Assembly: GCA_035629935.1 (NCBI GenBank)
Contig: DASQLQ010000165.1
Coordinates: forward strand, 1-13,599
Source: DASQLQ01 sp035629935
GTDB lineage: Bacteria; Actinomycetota; CADDZG01; WHSQ01
Direction: 5' to 3'
DNA: 13,599 bases
Both the position numbers and the translations under genes were made by a program. Shown here piece by piece: positions 6,627-13,599 of the stretch (its first letter is position 1; every line of letters begins with the position of its first letter). Below the pieces are notes generated by a model that ran no database searches, was not told where the DNA came from, and was given only the letters and a program-made list of their open reading frames with translations.

Positions 6627-9207
6627 ACCGGAGAGATTCGATGATCGGAGCACGCACCGCCATGCGACTGGGCAGTACACCGGCGATCACGGCGATGACG
6701 ATGCCGGCTCCTAGGGCAAGAGCGATTAGGCCGAGCGGCGCTTGATAAGGGATCAACCATGCGTACTGGGCCTCCATCAGCTGGGTCATCATGAAACCGG
6801 TCGCGGTTCCCATGATCAATGCGCCGGCTCCGCCGACGAGACCGATCCCCACCGCTTCGAGCAGAAGACTCCGTCCGATCTGACTCCGACCCATGCCGAT
6901 CGCACGCTGGAGCCCCATCTCCCACCGGCGTTCCAAGACGGCGGTGAACATCGTGTTGGCGATCGTCAAGAGCGCAACGACGAGGGCAGCGAACTGGATG
7001 CCGCGAGCCATCTGGAACAACCCCTTCACGGTGTCGACGAGCTGGCCGACGGACTGCTCCCTCGTCAGGACCTTCGCAGGGATGTCTCGTTGTTTGACCA
7101 CGGCCTCCAGCTCGGAACGAACCTGCGCCACCGGTGCTCCGGGATCCAGAACTATCCCCAACCGGTCGACCTTGTCGTCTTTCCACACTTCGGCCCACGT
7201 CGATTGCTCCATAAGGATCGCTTGGAACGAGTTGAGGTCGTTGAAGATGCCTCCGACCTCGAAATCACGCGGCCCCTGCGGGGTGGGAAGTTGCACGGTG
7301 TCGCCCTCGGCCCAGTTCTGTTCCTCGGCCGTGTACCGGGCTATGAAGATCTGCCCCTCCGAAACCCTGTCGATCAACTCTTGCTGCGGAACGCCGGCAA
7401 CCGCCGAGATGACTCCGAACCCCTCCTTAGCCGCCCTTGCGGCGGGAACCGCGTAGACCATCATCTGATCGCCGCCCGTCTCGAGGAAGCCGTAGCGCAC
7501 CGGATAGATCCCATCGATACCCTCGATCCCGCGGAACGCGTCCTGGGTGCTCGGTGACAAGGGCTGGTCTGCGCCGAGCGCCTGATACGAGCTTGCCGTC
7601 ACGTAGAGCTCGGCCCCCAGCCACTGCCCGGCAGACCGTTCGAGCTCCGATTCGTATGAACCGAGGGAGCTAGCGACACCAACGACCATCCCCAACGTGA
7701 GGATCAGAGCCGCCACCGTGAACGTCGTGCGTCCACGGTTCTTCTGCAACGCATCCGAGGCCAACCGCCCTTCGGTGCCGAACAGGCGCACGAAAGGTCG
7801 TCGCAGCACATCGATACCGAATGGAACGGCCCGTAAAAGAAGCGCGCTGATCCCGATCAAACCGAACGTAAGGGAGACGTTCACGAGCCAGCGCTGGTCG
7901 TTGAAGGCGACGATGTACGAGAAAGCCGAGGCGATCGACAGGACGATCGGTCCGAACGCGATCGTCAGCGTGCGGCGCAGGCTTGGATGCCGCCGCGCAC
8001 CTTCCCATTCGTAGGACGCTGTGGGCCGCAATGACTCGACCGGAGCCACCTTCAATACGCGACGTGCCGGCACGTACGCCCCCGCGATCGAAACAGCGAG
8101 ACCGCCGAACACCGCGATGGCCAACTGCATCAAGGGCACTTCCACGGGATTAGTCCCGCTGATGGGCAATACGGGGAAGCCGTCCAGAACCGGCTCGATC
8201 AACGCCCTCGCCAGCAGGTAACCGGCTGCGATCCCACCCGCCGACGCGGCGGCCCCGAGGACCGACGCTTCGATCATGAAAGCGGCGAACATCTGCCTCG
8301 CCGACGCGCCGAGCGCCATGGCCATCGAGATCTCGCGTCGTCTCTCGGCCAGAGACATGGACATCGTGTTGAACACGACGAAGATCGACACGAGCAACGC
8401 CACGGTGCCGGCCAGCGAGGTCAACGTAGACACCGACCCGACCTGTTGTTCGAAACCGGCTCCGCGCTCGCCCGGCGGACCGACGATGACGGGCACTTCC
8501 AGGGCGGCCTCGATCCGTTGCTCCACCGCTGCGATTTCTTCGTCGCGATCAGCGATCACGTAAACCGAGTCGATGCGATCGGGACGTTCGAAGGTCTCCT
8601 GGGCGCCGGCCAGCAACATGATCCCCATCTGGCCGCCGTTGAGGAACTGCACTGCGGAGCCGGAGATACGTCCTGTTACCTGAACACGTTGGGGCCCGCT
8701 CGGAGTCTCGACCTCGACACGATCGCCGATCCCAGCACCCACGTCCTGAGCCACCGAATCCGCTAGTAACAATCCACCGCCGGTGCCACCGAAGCCACCT
8801 GTTATGGACACGCTGCCGAATTCACCAGAGGAGCGGGGGAACAGGGAGCTGAAGTCGGGAGTGATCCCGATGATCATGGGCCGGGCATCCCCACCGCGTC
8901 CCGTGACGACCGTGGTCGAGCGCAGGACGGGGACAGCCTTCTCGACGCCATCCACCTCCTGGATCCTCGCCACCGATGATGTCGGGATGCCGTTGCGATC
9001 GGCGGTTGCGACCTCTATCTCGGCCGCTCCCGCCAGAGCCCTAACGCTCGAGCGCACGGACTCGAGCAATGTCGCGTTGATCAGACCGATGGAGAAGACC
9101 AGCATCACGCCGGCCGATACGCCCGAGATGGTCAGGAGAGAGCGGAGTCGCTTCTCGCGGAAGTGACGCAGGTTCATCCTGACGAACAAGGTGCGAAAAC
9201 CATTCAC
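6619..9207 (-). CDS. FtsX/MacB-type ABC transporter permease, duplicated architecture
   Basis: The 862-residue product has about ten hydrophobic segments: near 25-48, 263-283, 306-333, 360-380, 412-434, 441-466, 496-516, 737-757, 780-806 and 825-846. Large extracytoplasmic domains lie at about 50-255 and 520-730. The two halves are related. Each begins with a MacB-like periplasmic-core region and ends with an FtsX-type membrane block. The halves finish with similar cytoplasmic tails: YVPARRVLKVAPVESLRP (379-396) and LPSRMAVRAPIIESLRYE (845-862). Each also has the coupling-helix pattern near ERR.EI..A.ALGAS (288-302) and ERRWEMGLQRAIGMGRS (759-775). Such permeases move lipids, peptides or antimicrobials, or act mechanically from the cytoplasmic ATPase; the substrate here is unknown. 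The GTG start overlaps the ATPase stop by 4 bases (GTGA), so it is translated together with its ATPase. Confidence 0.93.
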   Translation of the reverse strand: MNGFRTLFVRMNLRHFREKRLRSLLTISGVSAGVMLVFSIGLINATLLESVRSSVRALAGAAEIEVATADRNGIPTSSVARIQEVDGVEKAVPVLRSTTVVTGRGGDARPMIIGITPDFSSLFPRSSGEFGSVSITGGFGGTGGGLLLADSVAQDVGAGIGDRVEVETPSGPQRVQVTGRISGSAVQFLNGGQMGIMLLAGAQETFERPDRIDSVYVIADRDEEIAAVEQRIEAALEVPVIVGPPGERGAGFEQQVGSVSTLTSLAGTVALLVSIFVVFNTMSMSLAERRREISMAMALGASARQMFAAFMIEASVLGAAASAGGIAAGYLLARALIEPVLDGFPVLPISGTNPVEVPLMQLAIAVFGGLAVSIAGAYVPARRVLKVAPVESLRPTASYEWEGARRHPSLRRTLTIAFGPIVLSIASAFSYIVAFNDQRWLVNVSLTFGLIGISALLLRAVPFGIDVLRRPFVRLFGTEGRLASDALQKNRGRTTFTVAALILTLGMVVGVASSLGSYESELERSAGQWLGAELYVTASSYQALGADQPLSPSTQDAFRGIEGIDGIYPVRYGFLETGGDQMMVYAVPAARAAKEGFGVISAVAGVPQQELIDRVSEGQIFIARYTAEEQNWAEGDTVQLPTPQGPRDFEVGGIFNDLNSFQAILMEQSTWAEVWKDDKVDRLGIVLDPGAPVAQVRSELEAVVKQRDIPAKVLTREQSVGQLVDTVKGLFQMARGIQFAALVVALLTIANTMFTAVLERRWEMGLQRAIGMGRSQIGRSLLLEAVGIGLVGGAGALIMGTATGFMMTQLMEAQYAWLIPYQAPLGLIALALGAGIVIAVIAGVLPSRMAVRAPIIESLRYE

Positions 9208-9929
9208 GCGCCGTTGTCCTGATCTACAACAAGTCCGTCAACCAAGCGCACGACGCGATCGGCATAGGAAGCGGAACGTGCGTCGTGAGTGACCATCACG
9301 ATCGTCTGGCCGGCGTCCGCCGTTCGGCGGAGCAACTTGAGGATGTCTTCACCGGTAAGTGAATCGAGGTTGCCGGTGGGTTCGTCCGCCAACACCACTG
9401 CGGGCTGCGTAACGAGAGCGCGGGCAAGCGCAACCCGTTGCTGTTCGCCACCCGAGAGATGGCCGGGACGATGCTCTGCGCGGCCCCCGAGGCCCACACT
9501 GTCCAGAGATGCGCGTGCCAGGTCGATAGCGTCGCTCTTGCCATCCAGCATCAGGGGGAAAGCTGCGTTCTCGACGGCGCTGAGCGTCGGGAGGAGATTG
9601 AAGAACTGCAATACGAAACCAAGGCGTCTGCGGCGGACGATCGACAGGTCTTCGTCGGAAAGTTCGGAGATGCGCCTCCCTTCGAGCAGCACCTCTCCGC
9701 CGTCGGGTCGGTCCAGCCCTCCGAGGATGTGCAACAAGGTGGACTTGCCGGATCCGGAAGCACCGGTGATCGCCAGGAACTCACCCTGCTCGACCGTCAG
9801 GTCGACACCCCTCAAGGCATGGATCACCTCGTCGCCCTGCTTGTAGGTCTTCACGATCCCACTGGCCACGATCGCTGCTGGTAGTGCCCCCGTGGTCACG
9901 ATGAGATCTTCTTTGACGTCCACGGTCAC
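9204..9929 (-). CDS. ABC transporter ATP-binding protein (MacB/LolD type)
   Basis: This 241-residue ATPase powers the permease encoded next to it. All motifs are present: Walker A GASGSGKST (56-64), Q-loop Gln108 in FVLQFFNLLPTL, signature LSGGEQQR (158-165), Walker B VVLADEPTGNLDS (178-190) and H-loop His215 in VMVTHDARSA. The FNLLPTLSAVENAAFPL segment and the TGNLDS motif are typical of the MacB/LolD/FtsE branch that partners FtsX-type permeases. The open frame extends far upstream through padR, but that extension is arginine-rich shadow. I choose GTG at 9929, which overlaps the padR stop by 4 bases (GTGA) with AAAGAGG upstream; GTG at 9923 is an alternative. The protein ends in a 4-base overlap with the permease gene. 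It acts at the cytoplasmic face of the membrane. Confidence 0.95.
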   Translation of the reverse strand: MTVDVKEDLIVTTGALPAAIVASGIVKTYKQGDEVIHALRGVDLTVEQGEFLAITGASGSGKSTLLHILGGLDRPDGGEVLLEGRRISELSDEDLSIVRRRRLGFVLQFFNLLPTLSAVENAAFPLMLDGKSDAIDLARASLDSVGLGGRAEHRPGHLSGGEQQRVALARALVTQPAVVLADEPTGNLDSLTGEDILKLLRRTADAGQTIVMVTHDARSASYADRVVRLVDGLVVDQDNGA

Positions 9930-10450
9930 CTCTTCACCTCTTTCTCGAGACGCGTAAGTCGGGCCGACGCGAGCTCCATCCAGCGCAGGTCGGCCTCGAG
10001 ATGGAACAGGGCGTAGTCGGAGGCCAATGCAGCCGCGAGTCTGCCTTCCTCTTTGATCCGGGTTAGCTCGCGCATCCGCTTCAGATGTTCGGCCCGTTGG
10101 GCCTCGAGATATGGCTGGGCGGGCCGATCGGAGAACAGTGCCAGCACTACCTTCGTGAACAGCACGCTTTGCAGGTTCGGCTCGGCGGGCTCGGGCTCGG
10201 ACAGCCATTGTTCGAGATCGGTCACCCCTTCGCCGGTGATCGCGTACCTCTTTCGGTCGGGGCCCTGCCCCCGCTCCTCGCCCGCCAGGTCGATCAGCCC
10301 ATCCCGTTCGAGGCGGCCGAGGGTTGCGTAGATCTGACCGAACTTGACCTGCTTGGACTGGGCGAACAATGAGTCGTAGTCCCTCTTCAGCTCGTAGCCG
10401 TGCCGCGGGGAGTCCTCGAGGAGCCCGAGTAGGACATAAGGGACGGACAT
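9926..10450 (-). CDS. PadR family transcriptional regulator
   Basis: The 174-residue product starts MSVPYVLLGLLEDSPRHGYEL, the usual opening of the PadR winged helix. It continues with a recognition-helix region, VKFGQIYATLGRLERDGLID (35-54), and a wing, GPDRKRYAITGEG (63-75). Residues about 95-174 are helical and leucine/arginine-rich, the PadR C-terminal dimerisation region. PadR proteins commonly repress transporter genes beside them and their own gene, and respond to toxic small molecules or peptides. Here the gene leads a five-gene unit with an ABC exporter-type system, overlapping the ATPase gene by 4 bases. There is no Shine-Dalgarno sequence before the ATG, but a TATAGT element ends 7 bases upstream, which suggests leaderless translation. 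The inducer is unknown. Confidence 0.93.
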   Translation of the reverse strand: MSVPYVLLGLLEDSPRHGYELKRDYDSLFAQSKQVKFGQIYATLGRLERDGLIDLAGEERGQGPDRKRYAITGEGVTDLEQWLSEPEPAEPNLQSVLFTKVVLALFSDRPAQPYLEAQRAEHLKRMRELTRIKEEGRLAAALASDYALFHLEADLRWMELASARLTRLEKEVKR

Positions 10451-10490
10451 GGGCGAAACTATACACTTCGTATATACACTCGGTGAATAG
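10451..10490 (-). promoter_or_regulatory. Putative padR promoter with PadR operator; leaderless transcript likely
   Basis: On the minus strand TTCACC (10482-10487) and TATAGT (10458-10463) are 18 bases apart and resemble -35 and -10 elements. The spacer contains the perfect palindrome GTATATAC. The sequence AGTGTATA occurs twice in the same orientation (10473-10480 and 10460-10467), 13 bases apart, the second copy overlapping the -10. AT-rich TATA palindromes with GT/AC edges are typical of PadR operators, so autorepression is likely. Because the ATG begins 8 bases after the -10, transcription would start at or next to the start codon. Confidence 0.5.
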
Positions 10491-10491
10491 T

Positions 10492-10507
10492 GGGGTCGGC
10501 GTACCCC
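10492..10507 (-). terminator. Short hairpin after the RTX gene (weak terminator candidate)
   Basis: On the minus strand GGGGT and ACCCC form a 5-bp stem around ACGCCG, starting 5 bases after the RTX stop codon. No U tract follows (ACTATTC). It is the only candidate structure between the RTX gene and the padR promoter and is weak. Confidence 0.25.
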
Positions 10508-10511
10508 GGCG

Positions 10512-11852
10512 TCAGAAGCTACGGGCGGTCTGCTCGCACGACCTGGCTACGTCCTTGGGGTCGTCCAGTACGCACTTGTCCCGACCGGGGCCTCCGATGA
10601 GCACGTCCTTGCCCGGGCCTGCCACGAGTCGGTCGTTCCCGGGACCACCAACGAGGCGGTCATCCCCGCCTTTCCCCTGGGCGGAGTCGTTACCGCCCTT
10701 CAATCTGAATCGCTCCGCGCCGTTCGATCCGACGAAATTGTCATCGCCATCTGCGCCACCGAGGTTCTCGATGTCGGAGCCGATGTTGTCGTTCTCGCCC
10801 GGGTAGCCATCGTTGGCTTTTCCGTCGGTCGACACCTTCACCGGCTTGGACCGCGCCCAATAATCGAGCTGATCGGCTTCACCCTCGCCGCCGATGAGCA
10901 CATCGGCTCCGTCGGATCGATCCGACTGACGGAAGTAGTCGTCCCCGGCTCCCCCGTCTTCGTGATCGTCGCCGAGCTCGCCAGACAGGTAGTCGTTGCC
11001 GTTACCGCCGATAAGCGTGTCATTGCCCGCATTGCCGTAGAAGAGATCGTCCCCCTCACTTCCCATGAATGTGTCGTCGAGTAGGGACCCACCAACAGAC
11101 TCCATCGACACGAGCGAGTCGCCGTCCGCGTAACCGCCCGAAGCCCGGCCGGTGGAAAGGTCGATGTTGATCCCCTCGGTCGCCTCCGGTGAGTAGGAAT
11201 AGTCCGCATGGTCGAGTCCATCGGCTCCATCGATCACGTCGGCCCCCGGTCCGGCGTCGAACAGATCGTTGCCGCCCCCGGCGTGCAACTCGTCATCACC
11301 CGAGCGGGCGTAGAAGAAATTGGGGCCGTCCGTGCCGGTCAGGATGTCGTCGAACTCCGTCGCGTCCACGTTCTCGATATCGAAATAGGTGTCGCCGTCG
11401 GCTTCTCCCCCGCTCGCGGTTGAGTTGGCGAGGTCGATCGTGACCCCCTCCGGCGAGTTGAAGTAACCGATCGCATCGTCGCCCTCACCGCCCTGGAGAG
11501 CGTCTCCCTCGGGACCGCCGGTCAAGGCGTCGTGACCCGCCCCTCCCGTCAGGGAGTCGACGCCGTCCTCGCCCTCGAGCCAATCGGATCCGGACCCACC
11601 CACGATGATGTCGTTGCCCGCTTCACCGCACAGGAGGTCGTCCCCCCCGAGGCCGTCGATGGTGTCGTCGCCGGGCCCGGCCACGATGACGTCGATGCCC
11701 GGGGTGCCCTTGATCGTGTCGTTCTTAGGCGACCCACTCTGAGTGATCGGCTGACCCCCGCACTCCTCGCGCTGGGCGTTCGCTTCCGTGACCAACACCA
11801 GGGATACGAGCAGCAGGACGATCGCTGCTATCGCTCGCCCTCGGGACACCAT
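10512..11852 (-). CDS. Secreted RTX (hemolysin-type calcium-binding repeat) protein
   Basis: From the ATG at 11852 the product has 446 residues, with a Sec signal peptide (basic start, hydrophobic 7-22, likely cleavage after ANA at 26). Almost all the rest is glycine/aspartate nonapeptide repeat of the GGxGxDxux type, which binds calcium and folds into a parallel beta-roll. Examples are GGSGSDWLEGEDGVDSLTGG (85-104) and GNAGNDTLIGGNGNDYL (273-289). Three spacer modules interrupt the repeats at about 133-173, 221-264 and 335-375; the first two are the most alike, SPEG..IDL....ASGG.ADGD.....E. Cysteines sit at 31, 75, 427 and 439. No enzymatic domain is seen. An upstream TTG at 11888 would place the signal peptide internally and overlap pimA, so it is rejected. 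The ATG is 4 bases after the pimA stop, so the genes are probably co-transcribed. No type I secretion genes are nearby. Its job is unknown; adhesion, matrix or surface-layer roles are possible. Confidence 0.88.
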   Translation of the reverse strand: MVSRGRAIAAIVLLLVSLVLVTEANAQREECGGQPITQSGSPKNDTIKGTPGIDVIVAGPGDDTIDGLGGDDLLCGEAGNDIIVGGSGSDWLEGEDGVDSLTGGAGHDALTGGPEGDALQGGEGDDAIGYFNSPEGVTIDLANSTASGGEADGDTYFDIENVDATEFDDILTGTDGPNFFYARSGDDELHAGGGNDLFDAGPGADVIDGADGLDHADYSYSPEATEGINIDLSTGRASGGYADGDSLVSMESVGGSLLDDTFMGSEGDDLFYGNAGNDTLIGGNGNDYLSGELGDDHEDGGAGDDYFRQSDRSDGADVLIGGEGEADQLDYWARSKPVKVSTDGKANDGYPGENDNIGSDIENLGGADGDDNFVGSNGAERFRLKGGNDSAQGKGGDDRLVGGPGNDRLVAGPGKDVLIGGPGRDKCVLDDPKDVARSCEQTARSF

Positions 11853-11856
11853 CCCG

Positions 11857-12963
11857 CTATTCGACACCGGGAGTGGACCCGGCAACAAGGGCTATCGCTC
11901 GGTCGTAGGTGAGCTCCACGCCCCCCACCAGCCTGTGCCAGTCGAAGTTCGCGACTCGTTGTGTCCCTTTGCGGGCAAGTTCCTCTCCCCACCCGCCCAG
12001 GACCTCTCGCAAAGCATCGGCCAGCGGCCCCGACTCACCGGGGGGCACGAAGGCGGCGGACTGCGCAGCTACCTCTCGGAACCCATGAAGAGATGAACAA
12101 ACGATGGGCGTGCCTGCCGCCATCGCTTCGAGCAGCACGATCCCGAACGACTCACCTCCGAGACCGGGAGCGCAATAGACGTCGGCCGCCTTGTACAGAC
12201 CGGGCACGTCGTCATCGTCTACGCGTCCGAGGAAATCGGCCCGCACCATCAGGCGTTCGGCCAGATGCCGCGCGCTCCTTTCTTCCGGTCCGGTACCGGC
12301 GACCACCAGGGTTACATCGAGGTCGCGGAGGCGAGTCATGGCTTGGATGAGGACCTCCAAACCCTTGCGGCGCTCGAGGCGACCGAAGAAAAGGATCTTG
12401 CGACCCGGCCCGAGATCCGCGGGTGAGGCATCCTTGAAACGATCCACCTCTATCCCGTTGGGAGTAAGCAAGTAGTCGCCCGGGAAGTAACGCGAGACCA
12501 ACGCCCTCGCTTCATCCGAGACGGCCGTGCGCACCGACAATCGACTTGCCGCCCGTTCTAGGACGCGTCGCGACAGGCGATAACCGGCGCTGGAGTCGGC
12601 GGCAGCATGGAACGTCCCGACGGTGGGGACATCCGTGCGCCACAGTGCCAGCAAAGAAAGACTGGGGATGAGTGGTTCGTGGAGATGCACGACTTCCGGT
12701 TCGATGGCGTCCAGCGCCCGCCTCACCGCGGTGGTGACGATGGGTCCGAAAGCGATGGGAGCGACCGAGCCATTCGCAGGGATACCGACCGCGTGCCCGA
12801 TCGCCGTCACTCCTGCTTCGGGGACCTTCGAACGATCGACCATCGGGGCGATCGTCTGAACCTCGTGCCCACGCCCCCTCAAGCTGTTAGCGAGTGAGCG
12901 GATGTGGCTCTGAACTCCGCCGGGTCGATCCCACGCATAAGGACAAACGAGGGCAACCCTCAT
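11857..12963 (-). CDS. pimA: GT4 glycosyltransferase, phosphatidylinositol alpha-mannosyltransferase PimA-like
   Basis: PimA transfers mannose from GDP-mannose to phosphatidylinositol at the cytoplasmic face of the membrane, the first step of PIM synthesis. The 368-residue product follows the mycobacterial protein closely. MRVALVCPYAWDRPGGVQSH corresponds to its MRIGMVCPYSFDVPGGVQSH, with Gly15-Gly16 in the nucleotide-sugar loop. Next come IPANGSVAPIAFGP (61-74), HLHEPLIPSLSLLAL (93-107), catalytic-region His119 in GTFHAA, and Arg195/Lys200 in FFGRLERRKG. The GT4 motif ADVYCAPGLGGESFGIVLLEAMAAGTP follows, with the E-x7-E glutamates at 271 and 279. ATG at 12963 is chosen because it overlaps the upstream acyltransferase stop by 4 bases (ATGA) and gives the standard N-terminus; the in-frame start 8 codons upstream is not needed. 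The partner gene supports the assignment. A related mannosyltransferase of another acceptor cannot be excluded. Confidence 0.92.
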   Translation of the reverse strand: MRVALVCPYAWDRPGGVQSHIRSLANSLRGRGHEVQTIAPMVDRSKVPEAGVTAIGHAVGIPANGSVAPIAFGPIVTTAVRRALDAIEPEVVHLHEPLIPSLSLLALWRTDVPTVGTFHAAADSSAGYRLSRRVLERAASRLSVRTAVSDEARALVSRYFPGDYLLTPNGIEVDRFKDASPADLGPGRKILFFGRLERRKGLEVLIQAMTRLRDLDVTLVVAGTGPEERSARHLAERLMVRADFLGRVDDDDVPGLYKAADVYCAPGLGGESFGIVLLEAMAAGTPIVCSSLHGFREVAAQSAAFVPPGESGPLADALREVLGGWGEELARKGTQRVANFDWHRLVGGVELTYDRAIALVAGSTPGVE

Positions 12964-13599
12964 ACGCGCACCTTGTCCCGGTGCCACACCGGTTGGAAAA
13001 CATGCCAGTCCGCGGGGCTCCGAGCGATGTACACCTCGAGCTCTTTGGCGATCGTTTCCGTGATCACCTTCACGTTCTCTTCGGTGTGCTCGCGCGGGAT
13101 GTCCAGAGGCTTACCCATGTCGACCATCCATCCAGGCGAGCCGTCGGCCAAGGTTCGGTTGAAGACACCAGCCACCATGATGGCAGCGCCCGACTTCAAA
13201 GCGACGATGGCCGGCCCCGCAGGAAGGTTCATCTTGTCTCCGAAGAGCTCGACCTCGGGCCCAGTGCCTTTGAGGTCGCGGTCTCCAAGGATCGCCACGA
13301 CCTTCCCCGAGCGCGCTGCTTCCGCGAGATGGTTCGTGACACCCGACTGGGACGGATGGATGGTCATCCCCAGCTTCGATCGGTGGTCGGCGAAGAAGTC
13401 GAACATGCGCCGCGGTTTCAGGACCTCCGCAACGGTGACAACCTTGAATCCCATCGCCCCTGCTGAAGCACCGGCCGCATCCCAGTTACCGAGATGGCCG
13501 ACGACGACGATCGCTCCTCCCTCGGCCACAGCACCTGCCATGTTCTCAACACCAACCCACAACACCCGGTCTAGGAAGAACTTCTTGTCCTCGCGTACG
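12960..13599 (-). CDS. patA: LPLAT-family acyltransferase, PatA-like PIM acyltransferase (3' part)
   Basis: The last 212 codons of a gene that begins beyond the right edge are present; the family is usually about 300 residues. Visible residue 35 is the histidine of the catalytic H-x4-D motif (VVGHLGNWDAAG). It is followed by FFADHRSKLGMTIHPSQSG, AILGDRDLKGTGPEVELFGD (103-121) and LPAGPAIVALKSGAAI (125-140), the pattern of the lauroyl/lipid A acyltransferase superfamily to which mycobacterial PatA belongs. PatA attaches a palmitoyl chain to the mannose that PimA adds, on the cytoplasmic face of the membrane. The gene overlaps pimA by 4 bases, which favours the PIM role over a general lysophospholipid acyltransferase. 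The frame remains open to the last complete codon at the window edge with no sign of damage. Confidence 0.88.
   Translation of the reverse strand, partial: VREDKKFFLDRVLWVGVENMAGAVAEGGAIVVVGHLGNWDAAGASAGAMGFKVVTVAEVLKPRRMFDFFADHRSKLGMTIHPSQSGVTNHLAEAARSGKVVAILGDRDLKGTGPEVELFGDKMNLPAGPAIVALKSGAAIMVAGVFNRTLADGSPGWMVDMGKPLDIPREHTEENVKVITETIAKELEVYIARSPADWHVFQPVWHRDKVRV

Noticed and set aside
9930..10466. N-terminal extension of the ABC ATPase frame running through padR
   Set aside because: The extension is arginine/proline-rich, has no domain and overlaps the well-supported padR gene in another frame. The GTG at 9929, with its GTGA overlap, gives a normal ATPase length.
10512..11700. Dense short repeats that might suggest a CRISPR array or DNA tandem repeat
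   Set aside because: The periodicity is the 9-residue RTX coding repeat. The DNA copies are divergent and keep frame, and there are no unique spacers between identical repeats.
11853..11888. Upstream TTG start for the RTX protein
   Set aside because: It would overlap the pimA coding end by 32 bases and put 12 extra residues before a typical signal peptide; the ATG at 11852 is the better start.

Overview
The window reads as a chromosomal segment of a high-GC actinobacterium, probably a deep-branching or uncultivated one. Every convincing gene lies on the minus strand, so transcription runs from the high coordinates to the low ones. The lineage call rests on a PatA-like acyltransferase next to a PimA-like mannosyltransferase (phosphatidylinositol mannoside, PIM, synthesis). 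It also rests on pdxS-pdxT-yebC in the order known from mycobacteria and streptomycetes. No rRNA, tRNA, CRISPR array, insertion sequence or integrase is visible. Gene density is very high; the longest gap is 148 bases.

Layout in transcription order. (1) 13599-10512: the 3' part of a patA-like gene, a pimA-like gene overlapping it by 4 bases, and a secreted RTX-repeat protein 4 bases further on. (2) 10490-5005: a compact promoter with a putative PadR operator, then five tightly coupled genes. These are a PadR regulator, an ABC ATPase, an 862-residue FtsX/MacB-type permease, a lipoprotein, and a membrane-anchored M48 (HtpX-like) homologue whose HExxH zinc motif has been lost. (3) 4856-2745: two tandem DUF3048 paralogues, each 349 residues long, membrane-anchored, with a conserved cysteine pair. 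(4) 2674-1: pdxS, pdxT (pyridoxal 5'-phosphate synthase), yebC, and the start of a PAS-like sensor protein that may be a class III nucleotide cyclase and runs off the left edge.

How the parts fit. Blocks 1 and 4 are housekeeping genes that lie close together in many actinobacteria. About 9 kb of envelope-related accessory genes (RTX protein, ABC cassette, DUF3048 pair) sits between them here. The most likely under-described system is the PadR-controlled ABC/lipoprotein/pseudo-M48 cassette. Its gene overlaps imply co-translation of a transporter, an extracytoplasmic partner and a catalytically dead protease homologue. Its substrate cannot be read from the sequence.
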